The notes under the pieces were generated by a model. That model was not told the origin of the DNA. It ran no database searches and saw nothing but the letters and a program-made list of their open reading frames with translations. Position numbers and translations under genes: made by a program. Positions 1 to 9,121 of a stretch of DNA of 64,000 bases are shown here, in pieces; within the stretch, counting starts at the first letter, position 1, and each line of letters starts with the position of its first letter. The stretch is from Usitatibacter rugosus (GTDB lineage Bacteria > Pseudomonadota > Gammaproteobacteria > Burkholderiales > Usitatibacteraceae): the NCBI RefSeq assembly GCF_013003965.1, contig NZ_CP053069.1, forward strand, positions 2,573,419 through 2,637,418, written 5' to 3'.

Positions 1-1
1 C

Positions 2-457
2 GAGGACGCAACGGGACTCCACCAGCGTTCGCTCGACATCTTCGACCGCACGTTCGCGGCCACGTACGCGCTCGAGGCGGTGGCCCTGGTGATCTCGCTC
101 GCGGGTCTGACCAGCAGCTTCGCCGCCATCGCCTGGTCGCGGCGGCGCGAGTTCGGCGTGCTGCGCCACCTGGGCCTCCGGCGTCGCGACGTGCTGCGGA
201 TGCTCACCGTGGAAGGCGCCGTTGCCGGAACGCTCGGCGCGGCGATTGGTCTCGCCTCGGGCGCGGCGATCAGCGTCGTGCTGGTGCAAGTGGTGAACCG
301 CCAGTCGTTCCATTGGGGCATGGAGGTGCACTGGCCGTTTGCGGCGCTCGTCGCCCTTGCCACGGCGCTGGTTGTCGCGTGCGCCATCGGGGCGCGCTGG
401 AGTGCCCACGCGGCGGTTCGCGAGGAAGCCGTTCGAGCGGTGCGGGACGATGCGTAG
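2..457 (+). CDS. FtsX-family ABC transporter permease, C-terminal part (AttF/AttG-like)
   Basis: The reading frame is open from base 2, so the gene begins upstream of the window and only the last 151 residues are present. They show the end of a MacB/FtsX permease: a transmembrane helix, a cytosolic loop with the typical EFGVLRHLGLRRRDV stretch, then two more helices before a basic C-terminus. The stop overlaps the start of the next gene by 8 bases, which indicates translational coupling. Because the next gene encodes an AttH-like secreted protein, this is probably the permease of an AttEFGH-type ABC system. The exported substrate is unknown. Confidence 0.85.
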   Translation, partial: EDATGLHQRSLDIFDRTFAATYALEAVALVISLAGLTSSFAAIAWSRRREFGVLRHLGLRRRDVLRMLTVEGAVAGTLGAAIGLASGAAISVVLVQVVNRQSFHWGMEVHWPFAALVALATALVVACAIGARWSAHAAVREEAVRAVRDDA

Positions 458-1562
458 CCTCATTCGCGTGCTTGTCCAGGCATTCGCCGGTACGTTGGTG
501 CTCGCGAGCGTGTCGCTGCTCGCGGGCACGTTGCTGCTTACCGGCACAGCCGTAGCATCCGACACGGCGACCTACGATCCCGTCGTCCCCGGCCGCGCGA
601 TTCGTCTGCCGGAAGACGCCGGAGCGCATCCCGGACATCGCCTCGAGTGGTGGTACGTGACCGGCCATCTCGATTCCGACGAGGGCCCGCTCGGATTCCA
701 GGTGACGTTCTTTCGCGCACGCAATCCCGATGCCGAGGGACGCGCGAGCCGTTTCGCGCCCTCGCAGCTCCTCTTCGCACACGCAGCGCTCGCGCAGCCA
801 TCGCACGGGCGCCTGCGCCACGAGGAGCGCAACGCCCGCGCCGGCTTCGGCCTCGCCGAGGCACGCACCGGCGGGACCGACGTCTTCATCGACGACTGGT
901 CGATGAAATTCGCGGAAGGCGCCTACCGCACGCGCATCCCCGGCGACGCGTTCACGCTCGACCTCACGATGCGGCCCACGCAGCCGCCGATCCTGCAGGG
1001 CGACCGGGGCTTCAGCCGCAAGGGACCCTCCCTGGAATACGCCAGCTACTACTACAGCGAGCCCCATCTCGAGGTCACCGGCACCGTGCGGGTCGGTGGC
1101 AAATCGCTTCCTGTGCGCGGTACCGCGTGGCTCGATCACGAATGGTCCAGCGCTCCGCTCGCCAAGGAGGCCGTCGGTTGGGATTGGGTGGGCCTCAACT
1201 TCGAGGATGGCGCCGCCCTGATGGCCTTTCGCATGCGCGGCCGCACCGGCAATGTCGTGTGGGCCGGCGGTACCTATCGACCCGCCCGCGGAGAACCGGT
1301 CACGCTCGGCCCCGACGATGTTCGCTTCACGCCGCTGCGCTCGTGGAAATCGCCCCGAACCGCGACCGACTATCCCGTCGCGATGGAGGTGCGCGCCGGC
1401 GGACGCACCTGGAAGCTGGAGCCGCTGCTCGATGACCAGGAGCTGGACGCGCGCGGCAGCACCGGCACGCTCTACTGGGAAGGCGCGGTGAAGGTCACGG
1501 GCTCCTCCGCGGGCAAGGGCTACCTCGAGCTCACCGGTTACCGCGAGAAGCTGCCGTTCTGA
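450..1562 (+). CDS. AttH/CrtC-like lipocalin-family secreted protein
   Basis: A 370-residue protein starting at the ATG that overlaps the upstream permease stop. Residues 1-37 form a hydrophobic signal peptide ending in TAVAS. The mature part has EWWYVTGHLD near residues 66-75 and WLDHEWSSAPL near 225-236, which are hallmarks of the carotenoid 1,2-hydratase/AttH fold (two lipocalin-like halves). In AttEFGH systems the H protein is the periplasmic or secreted partner of an ABC exporter. No carotenoid genes are nearby, so a hydratase role is unlikely. The true ligand or reaction cannot be read from the sequence. Confidence 0.85.
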   Translation: MRSLIRVLVQAFAGTLVLASVSLLAGTLLLTGTAVASDTATYDPVVPGRAIRLPEDAGAHPGHRLEWWYVTGHLDSDEGPLGFQVTFFRARNPDAEGRASRFAPSQLLFAHAALAQPSHGRLRHEERNARAGFGLAEARTGGTDVFIDDWSMKFAEGAYRTRIPGDAFTLDLTMRPTQPPILQGDRGFSRKGPSLEYASYYYSEPHLEVTGTVRVGGKSLPVRGTAWLDHEWSSAPLAKEAVGWDWVGLNFEDGAALMAFRMRGRTGNVVWAGGTYRPARGEPVTLGPDDVRFTPLRSWKSPRTATDYPVAMEVRAGGRTWKLEPLLDDQELDARGSTGTLYWEGAVKVTGSSAGKGYLELTGYREKLPF

Positions 1563-1581
1563 GTCCGCTATCATCGCGGCC

Positions 1582-2895
1582 ATGACGGCGAACGTGCTGC
1601 GCGACGTGCATCCCGAGCAGGGCGTTCGCGCCGAGGTGGGCGAGATCGCGGCCATCGAGGCGCTGCGCGGCGTCGCGGTGCTGTGGGTGATCCTCTTCCA
1701 CTACTGGGTGCTGCGCGTGGACGCGTTCCCGAAGGATCCGTGGAACGCCTTCATCGCCTCGGTGCCGCCGCTTCGCGCGATCGTCTCCAACGGCTACCTC
1801 GGGGTCGAGCTCTTCTTCCTCATCACCGGGTTCCTGCTCACGCTGCCGTGGTTCCGCCACGCACTGCAGGGCCGGCCCGCACCCTCGGCCCGCGGCTTCT
1901 ACGTGCGGCGGATCCGGCGCATCGTGCCGGCCTACTACGTGCAGCTCTTCTTCCTGATCGTGGTGTTCGTGCCGCTCTACTACGGCTCGAACTACTGGAT
2001 GAGGAACCTCGGGTACCTCGCCTACAACATTCCCGCGCACCTCTCGTTCCTGCACTACACGACGCCGCTGTCCTCGGCGTCGATGAACGTGAACGGCGCG
2101 CTCTGGACGCTGACGCTCGAGGCGCAGTACTACGTGATCCTCCCGCTGCTGGCGCCGCTCTTCGTGCGCGCGCCCTGGCGGACGCTCGTGGCGCTGCTGG
2201 TGATCGCGACCGCCTGGCGCTGGTTCTCGCTGCACGACATGAATGCGTTCGTGGCGTGGCAGAAGTCGCTGGCGTACAAGGATGTCCCCGAGTCGGCGAT
2301 CCGCCACCTGGTGGAGACGCAGCTTCCGGCCTTCCTCGGCCACTTCGCGCTCGGCGTGATGCTGGGACGCGCGTGGCTGCTGTCGAAAGGGGGTTGGAGC
2401 CCTGCCACCACCGCAGCGTGGGTTGTCGCGGCCTGCGGCGGACTCACGATGGTCTACCTCGTCCACTCGTCGCTGCCCGGCTTCTTCGGCGGCTCGACGT
2501 GGGCCACCGCACCGATCGCCTTCGCGCTCGCGATGCACGTGGCGATCACCGTGGCCCCACGCATCGGGCAGGCGCTCGCGATCGCCCCGCTTCGCTTCCT
2601 GGGCCGCATCAGCTACTCGGCCTACCTCTACCACCTGCCGTTCCTCTTCAACTGGAACCTGTACGGCCCGGCGGACTGGGGCTGGATGAGCTTCGCCACC
2701 TACGCCACGATGGTGCTCGCCGTCTCGTACCTCTCGTACCGGTTCGTCGAAATCCCCTTCATGAAGCCCGCACGGAAAGAGCCATGGCCGACAAACGCTG
2801 CCCCTGGTGCCTCGGGAGCCCCGAGTACATCGCCTACCACGACCGCGAGTGGGGACGCCCCGTCCACGACGATCGCGTCTTCTTCGAATTCCTGA
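1582..2895 (+). CDS. Acyltransferase family 3 membrane protein (OafA/YrhL-like)
   Basis: A 437-residue integral membrane acyltransferase with about ten hydrophobic segments. The N-terminus has the family pattern of an Arg in EALRGVAVLWV followed by the His in LFHYW, the presumed acyl-transfer site. Such enzymes acetylate or succinylate surface glycans at the inner membrane. The frame continues past the natural family end (VEIPF, a conserved C-terminal motif) into a Ser/Thr/Ala-rich tail that is an out-of-frame reading of the start of the next gene, giving a 112-base overlap. It starts 19 bases after AttH stops, so co-transcription is likely. The substrate is unknown. Confidence 0.88.
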   Translation: MTANVLRDVHPEQGVRAEVGEIAAIEALRGVAVLWVILFHYWVLRVDAFPKDPWNAFIASVPPLRAIVSNGYLGVELFFLITGFLLTLPWFRHALQGRPAPSARGFYVRRIRRIVPAYYVQLFFLIVVFVPLYYGSNYWMRNLGYLAYNIPAHLSFLHYTTPLSSASMNVNGALWTLTLEAQYYVILPLLAPLFVRAPWRTLVALLVIATAWRWFSLHDMNAFVAWQKSLAYKDVPESAIRHLVETQLPAFLGHFALGVMLGRAWLLSKGGWSPATTAAWVVAACGGLTMVYLVHSSLPGFFGGSTWATAPIAFALAMHVAITVAPRIGQALAIAPLRFLGRISYSAYLYHLPFLFNWNLYGPADWGWMSFATYATMVLAVSYLSYRFVEIPFMKPARKEPWPTNAAPGASGAPSTSPTTTASGDAPSTTIASSSNS

Positions 2896-3344
2896 TCCTC
2901 GAGGGCGCGCAGGCCGGGCTCTCGTGGTCGACGATCCTCGCCAAGCGCGAGAACTACCGGAAGGCCTTCGCGGGCTTCGACCCGGTGAAAGTGGCTCGCT
3001 TCACGCCCGACAAGGTGAAGAAGCTGCTGCTCGATCCGGGCATCGTTCGGAACCGCCTGAAGGTCGCGGGCGCCGTGAAGAATGCGAAGGCGTTCCTCGC
3101 CGTGCAGAAGGAGTTCGGAAGCTTCGATGCCTACGTGTGGCGCTTCGTCGGTGGCAAGCCGAAGGTGAATCGCCCTCGCTCCACCAAAGGCGTTCCCGCA
3201 ACGACGCCGGAGTCCGATGCACTGTCGAAGGACCTCAAGAAGCGCGGCTTCACGTTCGTCGGCTCCACGATCATGTACGCCTTCATGCAAGCCACCGGCC
3301 TCGTCGACGACCACATCGCCGGATGCCCCGCCGCAAATAATTAG
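2784..3344 (+). CDS. tag: DNA-3-methyladenine glycosylase I
   Basis: A 186-residue base-excision-repair enzyme of the helix-hairpin-helix superfamily that removes 3-methyladenine from DNA. The zinc ligands of Tag are visible: Cys6 and His19 near the N-terminus (RCPWC, YHDREWG) and the pair in DDHIAGC at the end. The catalytic Glu lies in LILEGAQAGLSW. Length is normal. The ATG is inside the 3' end of the acyltransferase gene, and no later start would keep the zinc Cys. The stop codon lies in a 14-base-arm palindrome shared with the convergent MFS gene. Confidence 0.95.
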   Translation: MADKRCPWCLGSPEYIAYHDREWGRPVHDDRVFFEFLILEGAQAGLSWSTILAKRENYRKAFAGFDPVKVARFTPDKVKKLLLDPGIVRNRLKVAGAVKNAKAFLAVQKEFGSFDAYVWRFVGGKPKVNRPRSTKGVPATTPESDALSKDLKKRGFTFVGSTIMYAFMQATGLVDDHIAGCPAANN

Positions 3345-3363
3345 GGTCTGACCCTAATTATTT
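3335..3363. repeat. Perfect palindrome spanning both stop codons of convergent genes (GGTC-T-GACC core)
   Basis: Two 14-base arms (left arm AAATAATTAGGGTC) surround a single central T. The tag stop (TAG, 3342-3344) and the MFS stop (TAA on the minus strand, 3358-3360) both lie within it. The AT-rich outer stem and GC core would act as a bidirectional terminator. The core matches the palindrome at 17525-17551, so this looks like a dispersed REP-like family. Confidence 0.85.
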
Positions 3364-4572
3364 TCGAGACTTCGCTCCGACGGTGAGGGCCGTCGTGATC
3401 GCCAGGAGCTGGAGTGCTGCGGCGCCCCAGAGGACGTGGGTGTACTGGCCGGCGTCCATCATCGGCCCGAAGACCAGCGGCGCGACGGCGAATCCGACAT
3501 CGAGTCCCGAGTACGTGAAGCCGTAGACGCGTCCGAAGGCGCGCTGGCCGAAGGTGCTCGTGGCTGCACGGCGCACGAGGATGTCTCGCGACGGGCCGGA
3601 GAAGCCCACACCGAACCCCATCACGGCCATCAGCACGGGCAACGCAACCGCCGGCAGTACGGCCGAGGCGATGAGGCCCGCGGCAACGGCGGCGACCGAG
3701 AGCGCGATCGCGACGCGGCGGTCTTGCCCATCACCCTTCGCGGCAAAGAAGCCGCCGGTCGCCGTGCCCGCCGCGCTCGCCAGCAGGTACGCGGTCAATG
3801 CCGATGCCGCCATCGGAATGGACACGTGATAGACGTTCGTGAAGACCGGCGTGGAGTAGTTCTGCAGCGCGCCGAAAGCGAGCGTCACGATGAAGAAGAA
3901 TGCGAAGCAGAGCCACACCGTGGGCGCGGCGAGGAAGTCGAACGTTCCACCCGATTTCTTGCCGTCCGGTTCCGCGGCAACTCGCGCATCGTCCAGCGTG
4001 CGGCGATTGAGGAAGGCCACGATCAAGGCAAGCACGCCCACCAACGCAGCCGTCACGCCCGCGGCCCGCCAGTTCCAAGCCGAGGCGATCGTGGTGAGCA
4101 GGACCGGCGCCATGGCCCAGCCGAGATTGCCGGACAACCCGTGCACCGAGAACGCATGGCCCAGCCGCGGCGTGGAGACTCGGCGGTTCAGCAGCGTGAA
4201 GTCGACGGGATGGAACACCGAGTTTCCGAGCCCCGCGAGGAAGGCCGCGCCGAGCAGCATCGCCATGCTGGTGGAAGCGGCGAGGAGCAGGCCCGAGACG
4301 ATGAAGAGACCGATGCCGCCATAGAGCACGCGTAGCGCCCCGTACCGATCGACGATGAACCCCGAGAGCGCCTGCCCGATGCCCGAGACGACGAAGAACA
4401 CCGTCATCGTGAGGCCGACCTGCGTGAAATTGAGCCCGAAGTCCGCCATCAGCCACGGAAACAGCGACGGGAACATGAAGTGGTAGAAGTGCGACGTGCC
4501 GTGGACGTACCCCACCAGCGAGATGACGGTGGCGTCCTGTCGAAGCGTGGTAGGGAGCGAGGCGGTGGACAC
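3358..4572 (-). CDS. MFS transporter (Fsr-like)
   Basis: A 404-residue major facilitator protein with twelve predicted membrane helices. The N-terminal helix carries VHGTSHFYHFMFPSLFPWL, reminiscent of the fosmidomycin-resistance (Fsr)-type subfamily. The cytosolic loop DRYGALRVLYGG after helix 2 matches the MFS signature. A longer central loop (ARVAAEPDGKKSGGTF) separates the two six-helix halves. It is transcribed alone and converges with tag across a palindrome. The substrate is not predictable; efflux of a small molecule is the usual role of this subfamily. Confidence 0.88.
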   Translation of the reverse strand: MSTASLPTTLRQDATVISLVGYVHGTSHFYHFMFPSLFPWLMADFGLNFTQVGLTMTVFFVVSGIGQALSGFIVDRYGALRVLYGGIGLFIVSGLLLAASTSMAMLLGAAFLAGLGNSVFHPVDFTLLNRRVSTPRLGHAFSVHGLSGNLGWAMAPVLLTTIASAWNWRAAGVTAALVGVLALIVAFLNRRTLDDARVAAEPDGKKSGGTFDFLAAPTVWLCFAFFFIVTLAFGALQNYSTPVFTNVYHVSIPMAASALTAYLLASAAGTATGGFFAAKGDGQDRRVAIALSVAAVAAGLIASAVLPAVALPVLMAVMGFGVGFSGPSRDILVRRAATSTFGQRAFGRVYGFTYSGLDVGFAVAPLVFGPMMDAGQYTHVLWGAAALQLLAITTALTVGAKSRK

Positions 4573-4651
4573 GGCAAATCCGGGGCAAGTAGCGGAAATT
4601 ATATATGGCCTACACTATTCGAAAGGTCCGCCCTTTCATCAGCGACGAACC

Positions 4652-6910
4652 ATGAACGAATCCCGTCCCGCACGCCCCGACAACGCCCTCCTCGACGAGG
4701 TGCGCTCCGGCATTGCGCTGCCCTTCGGCGACGCGATCGCCTCGGCCGTGCCCGCGGTCGTGGAGGTGCTGGAGCAGCAGCTGATGCAATCGCCCGAGCG
4801 CACTCAATGGAAGCCGCTCAAGGGCGCCATCGCGATGCTGCGCGACGGCGGCCGGGCGCTCGGGGGCCGGGCCCGCGACCGTTTGATCGCCCGCTTCGAC
4901 GCGAAGCTGACGCCGGGCGCCGACACGCTCGGACAGACCGCGCGCTTCTCGCTCGAGTCGCTCTCCCTGGTGGCGGACGACGAGATGCAGGAAGAGATCC
5001 TCCTCGGCAACGCCACGCGCCGGCTCAAGGACCAGTCCGACGAGGAGCTCTTCGCGCTCACCCATCGCCTGGCATCGATCCTCGGGCGCGACTCGCTGCC
5101 CGACGAGATGAACCCCGTCTTCCCGCGCGTGTTCGCGCGTGCGCTCCTCGATGCCATCGGCGAAGGCGGCATCGACCTGCAGGGCCGGCTCGCGGCGTTC
5201 GGCGCCTTCGGGCCCGCGATGCTCGAGGTCGTGCCGCAGTGCTACGCGGCGGCCAATCGCTTGCTGCGCGAACGCGGCGTGATGCCCGATTTCCGCAAGG
5301 CCTACGGCTCCGTCGTGAATCCGGAGAACCGCGCGGTGCGTGCCGGTGATGCCGGCGCGGCGGGTGCGTTGGGGACCGGCGCCGCCGCCCCGCCCACGCA
5401 CGCGTCGAGCCCGGCGGCAGGTTCCGCAGGTTCGGCGGCGTCCGCGCCCGCAGACCCAACCGCTGCCCTCTTCGAACGCCTCGTCTCCGGTGGTGGTGCA
5501 CGTCCCGCCGCGCCCAGTGCCCCGCCGCCTTCGACACCGGGCCTGGTGACGATCCAGGTGCGGCCCGAGCTCGTGGCGGCCCTGCGTGCGCTGGAGTCCC
5601 GCATGCCTGCCGATGCGCAGGGCTCCGCGGCTGGCGCGATGCCCATGGCCCCGTCCGCGATGCCGTCCTTCGGTGCCGCGCCCGCGGGCGGCGACGACGC
5701 CTTCATCATCGCCGAGCCCCTCTATCCGGTCGTCATCCCGCGCATCAAGCGCGAGATGGGCGCGGCGCTCACGCCTTCGGATGCCGTCGTGGCCGATCTC
5801 GTGGCGGCCCTCTTCGAGCGACTCTTCGCCGATGAGCGCCTCGCCGATGGATTCAAGGCGCAGGTGGGCCGCTTGCAGCTCCCGGTCTTCAAGGCCGTGA
5901 TGCAGGACCGCGCGTTCTTCACCGACAAGAAGCATCCGATCCGCGAGCTGATCGACGTGATGGCTCAACTCGGCGGGGCCGAAGCTTCGGTCCAGGTCGA
6001 CGGCAAGGCGCCGGTGGAATGGGTCGCCGGGGCGGTCGAGGCGATCGTGATCGAGCATGGGGAGGACCCGGGCACGTTCGCGCGCGCGGCACGCCACCTG
6101 GGCGAGATCCTCGAGCGCCACGCCGAGGCCGCGCTCGAGCACGACGAGGACGTGCAGGTGATCCGCCAGCGCGAGACGCAGCTGGACGGCATGCGCGAGG
6201 CCACGCTCGCGATCGCCCACCGCCTCGCCGCCGGCCACTACGCGCCCCACGTCGCCGACTATCTCTATCGAAGCTGGCGCGAGGTGATGGTCTTCGACTA
6301 TCTTGCCGGCGGCGAGGCGGGCGACGACTGGAAGAGCGACATCGAGACGCTCGACGACTTGCTGTGGCTCATGACGCCGCGCTTCACGCTGCCCGAGCGC
6401 GAGCGCATGGTGTCGCTGCTGCCCTCGCTCGCGTTCCGCGTGCGCCTGGGCCACGTTCGCGCCAGCATGGACGGCGATCGCTCCGCGGCCCTGGTCGAGG
6501 AGATGAAGGAGCTGCACGAGGAGCTCACGCGCTCGCGCACGGCCACGACTCCGGCAAGGCCGTTGCGCAAGGCCCCGCCCGCCGAGGCGACGGTCCCCTC
6601 CCCCGACGACTACACGGCCACGCTCAGCATCTCGAGCGCCACGCTCGCCGAGGAAGGCCTGTTCCGCGGCGCGTGGTTCGAGTTCATCGACACGGACGGC
6701 ACGCGCCACCGCTGCCGCCTGAACTGGATGAGCCCCGTGCAGGGCACCTGCCTCTTCAAGGACCTCGACCAGAACCGCTCCTTCGCGATCGGGCTCCTGG
6801 ATCTTCGCGAGCGCCGCCGCGTGGGCACCGTGCTCAAGGTGGACGGTCCCGGCGTGGCCCAGGCCTCGATCGAAGGCGCCATCGCGGACGTGGCCGGAGG
6901 GCTCGTCTAG
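4652..6910 (+). CDS. DUF1631 family protein
   Basis: A 752-residue soluble protein with no signal peptide, matching the large DUF1631 family of beta- and gammaproteobacteria, sometimes mis-annotated as thymidine phosphorylase. The N-terminal third is alpha-helical and acidic. Residues about 230-350 form a low-complexity Ala/Pro/Gly linker. The rest is helical, ending in a beta-rich segment of about 110 residues (from DDYTATLSISS) that resembles a PilZ-like barrel, though I see no clear PilZ RxxxR motif. The start is the ATG after the AT-rich leader at about 4600. Function is unknown; a link to c-di-GMP or surface behaviour would be speculation. Confidence 0.8.
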   Translation: MNESRPARPDNALLDEVRSGIALPFGDAIASAVPAVVEVLEQQLMQSPERTQWKPLKGAIAMLRDGGRALGGRARDRLIARFDAKLTPGADTLGQTARFSLESLSLVADDEMQEEILLGNATRRLKDQSDEELFALTHRLASILGRDSLPDEMNPVFPRVFARALLDAIGEGGIDLQGRLAAFGAFGPAMLEVVPQCYAAANRLLRERGVMPDFRKAYGSVVNPENRAVRAGDAGAAGALGTGAAAPPTHASSPAAGSAGSAASAPADPTAALFERLVSGGGARPAAPSAPPPSTPGLVTIQVRPELVAALRALESRMPADAQGSAAGAMPMAPSAMPSFGAAPAGGDDAFIIAEPLYPVVIPRIKREMGAALTPSDAVVADLVAALFERLFADERLADGFKAQVGRLQLPVFKAVMQDRAFFTDKKHPIRELIDVMAQLGGAEASVQVDGKAPVEWVAGAVEAIVIEHGEDPGTFARAARHLGEILERHAEAALEHDEDVQVIRQRETQLDGMREATLAIAHRLAAGHYAPHVADYLYRSWREVMVFDYLAGGEAGDDWKSDIETLDDLLWLMTPRFTLPERERMVSLLPSLAFRVRLGHVRASMDGDRSAALVEEMKELHEELTRSRTATTPARPLRKAPPAEATVPSPDDYTATLSISSATLAEEGLFRGAWFEFIDTDGTRHRCRLNWMSPVQGTCLFKDLDQNRSFAIGLLDLRERRRVGTVLKVDGPGVAQASIEGAIADVAGGLV

Positions 6911-6919
6911 AATCGCGGG

Positions 6920-7699
6920 ATGGAGAATCCCGTCGTCGTGCAACGCGAGGGCCCCCTCGCGATCGTCACCCTCAACCGCCCCGAGAAGCTGAACGCGCTC
7001 AACCGCGCGATGTGGGTGGACCTCGCCGAATCGTTCGAAGCGCTCGCCGACGAGCCGTGGGTGCGCTGCGTCGTGCTCCGCGGCTCGGGCACGCGGGCCT
7101 TCTCGCCCGGCGCCGACATCTCCGAATTCGAGTCGCAGCGCGCCAACGTCACGCAGGCCCGCGAGTACGGCGAGGTGATGCGCCGCGCGATCGCCGCGAT
7201 CGACGGCTGCCCGCATCCCGTGGTCGCGATGATCCATGGCGTGTGCGTCGGCGGCGGGCTCGAGGTCGCCGCGCTCGCCGATATCCGCATCTGTGGCGAA
7301 TCGAGCCGCTTCGGTGTCCCGATCGCGAAGCTCGGCCTCACGATGGCCTATCCCGAGATCGAGGCGCTGGTGCGGCTCGTGGGCGAGGCCGTGTCGATGG
7401 AGATCCTGCTCGAAGGCCGCGTGTTCGACGCCCGGGAGGCGCTCGACAAGGGGCTCGTGAACAAGGTGGTCGCCGATGCGGAGGTCGAGGCCGAGTCGCT
7501 CGCGACCGCGACGCGCATCGCGGAGGGCGCTCCTCTCGTGGCGCGGTGGCACAAGAAGTTTGCCCGGCGCCTTCGGTCCGTGGAACCCCTCTCCGCGGAT
7601 GAAATCGATGAAGGGTTTGCTTCGTTCGGAACTGACGATTTCCAGGAGGGGCGCAAGGCGTTCCTCGAAAAACGGAAGCCCTCTTTCGAGGGGAAATGA
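6920..7699 (+). CDS. Enoyl-CoA hydratase/isomerase family protein
   Basis: A 259-residue crotonase-fold protein. The oxyanion-hole segments are present: AFSPGADISEF and IHGVCVGGGLEVAALAD. The position of the first catalytic Glu of classical hydratases (the PE of FGQPE) reads FGVPIAKLGL, so that residue is missing. The enzyme may catalyse a different crotonase reaction or act on an unusual acyl-CoA. It lies directly before a class III CoA transferase on the same strand, with a hairpin repeat between them. Together they suggest handling of an organic-acid CoA ester. Confidence 0.85.
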   Translation: MENPVVVQREGPLAIVTLNRPEKLNALNRAMWVDLAESFEALADEPWVRCVVLRGSGTRAFSPGADISEFESQRANVTQAREYGEVMRRAIAAIDGCPHPVVAMIHGVCVGGGLEVAALADIRICGESSRFGVPIAKLGLTMAYPEIEALVRLVGEAVSMEILLEGRVFDAREALDKGLVNKVVADAEVEAESLATATRIAEGAPLVARWHKKFARRLRSVEPLSADEIDEGFASFGTDDFQEGRKAFLEKRKPSFEGK

Positions 7700-7710
7700 C
7701 TACGGCAAAC

Positions 7711-7828
7711 GGCGCCCTCCGCAGATAAACACGGATAAACGCAGATAACTTCAAAGGCAAAGGTCTTGGGATCAAACCCCATTTTGTTTTTCATCTGCGT
7801 TTATCCGTGTTTATCTGCGGAGGACGCC
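7711..7828. repeat. Long hairpin repeat, 36-base arms, loop about 46 bases
   Basis: The arms at 7711-7746 and 7793-7828 are reverse complements with one mismatch. Each arm is internally repetitive (GATAAAC units about 10 bases apart: GCAGATAAACACGGATAAAC). It fills the 149-base gap between the crotonase and CoA-transferase genes. Partial complementarity (GGCNAANGGCG) continues outward. It may attenuate or terminate transcription between the two genes, or be a remnant of a dispersed element. Confidence 0.85.
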
Positions 7829-7848
7829 TTTCGCCTTAGGGTTTTGAA

Positions 7849-9042
7849 ATGAGCGGACCGCTGAAGGGCATCAAGGTCATCGAGCTGGCCCAGATCATGG
7901 CCGGCCCCACCTGCGGCATGCTCCTCGCCGACATGGGCGCCGACGTCATCAAAGTGGAAAAGCTCCCCGGTGGCGACGACACGAGGAGCTACAGCGAGCC
8001 CTCGATCGCCGGCGAATCGGCCGCGTTCATGATGCTGAACCGCAACAAGCGCGGCATCGCGGTGAACCTGAAGACCCCCGGCGGCCTCGAGGTCGTGAAG
8101 AAGCTGCTCGCCGATGCCGACGTCGTCACCGAGAACTACCGCAAGGGGACGCTGGAGAAGCTCGGGCTGGGCTACGACGTGCTTGAGAAGCTGAACCCGC
8201 GCCTCGTCTATTGCGCGGTGTCCGGGTACGGCCGCACCGGCCCGTACGCGGACAAGGGCGGCTTCGACCTGATCGCGCAAGGCTTCGCGGGACTCATGAG
8301 CATCACCGGCGAGCCCGGCGGGCCGCCGATGAAGTCGGGCACCTCGATCGCGGACATCAACGCCGGAGTCTTCGCGGCGCTGGGGATCGTCTCCGCCCTG
8401 CACGCGCGCGCGACCACCGGGCGCGGACAAATCGTCGAGACCTCGCTCATGGAGGCCGCGATCCAGCAGACCTACTGGCAATCGGCGATCTACTTCGCCA
8501 CCGGCGTGAGCCCCGGGCCCTCCGGATCCGCGCACCTGCTCACGGCGCCCTACCAGGCGTTCCCCACGGCCGATGGATGGGTCAACGTCGGCGGCGCGAA
8601 CCAGGCCAACTGGGAACGCATCGTGAAAGTCATCGGCCGCCCCGAGCTGGCCGACGACGCGCGGTTCAAGACCAATGGCGATCGCATGCGCAACCTCGCG
8701 GCGCTCACGCCAATGGTGGCCGAGCGCATGAAGACGCGGCCGTCGGCTGAATGGCTCGCGGCGTTCGAAGCGGCCGGCGTCCCCGCGGGCCCCGTCAACA
8801 AGATCGGCGACATGCTCGAGGATCCCCAGGTTGCCGCACGCGAGATGGTGGTCGAGGTCGATCATGCGAAGGCAGGCCGCATGAAGACCCTGGGCCTGCC
8901 GCTCAAGTTCTCCGATACACCCGGAGAAGTTCGTCGTGGCGCCCCGACACTGGGGCAGCACACGCGCGAGGTTCTCGCGGATCTCGGCTACTCGGCCACC
9001 GAGATGGACCAGCTCATCGCCTCCGGCGCGGTCGCTGCCTGA
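7849..9042 (+). CDS. CaiB/BaiF family (class III) CoA transferase
   Basis: A 397-residue class III CoA transferase, moving CoA between organic acids through an aspartyl-CoA anhydride. The N-terminus has the typical GIKVIELAQIMAGP and ADMGADVIKVE. The presumed catalytic Asp lies in SIADINAG, and the RNKRGIAVNLK segment is conserved. Length is standard. It follows the crotonase-like gene after the hairpin repeat. Acid donor and acceptor cannot be told; oxalate, carnitine and succinate/mesaconate families share this sequence level. Confidence 0.92.
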   Translation: MSGPLKGIKVIELAQIMAGPTCGMLLADMGADVIKVEKLPGGDDTRSYSEPSIAGESAAFMMLNRNKRGIAVNLKTPGGLEVVKKLLADADVVTENYRKGTLEKLGLGYDVLEKLNPRLVYCAVSGYGRTGPYADKGGFDLIAQGFAGLMSITGEPGGPPMKSGTSIADINAGVFAALGIVSALHARATTGRGQIVETSLMEAAIQQTYWQSAIYFATGVSPGPSGSAHLLTAPYQAFPTADGWVNVGGANQANWERIVKVIGRPELADDARFKTNGDRMRNLAALTPMVAERMKTRPSAEWLAAFEAAGVPAGPVNKIGDMLEDPQVAAREMVVEVDHAKAGRMKTLGLPLKFSDTPGEVRRGAPTLGQHTREVLADLGYSATEMDQLIASGAVAA

Positions 9043-9121
9043 CACGCACTTCGTCGCAGTCCTACAGAGCGCTCGGAGGGTGGGCAGTCCCGGCGCCGGC
9101 GCGAAAGTGCGTCAATGGGTC

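Noticed and set aside
1582-3344. Acyltransferase-glycosylase fusion or frameshifted single gene
   Set aside because: Tag is complete with its own start and zinc ligands, and the acyltransferase reaches its normal family end before the overlap.
4610-7552. Open frame of about 980 codons on the minus strand opposite the DUF1631 and crotonase genes
   Set aside because: It mirrors the third-position GC bias of the real genes, is Arg/His/Gly-rich and has no domain; the plus-strand genes have clear families.
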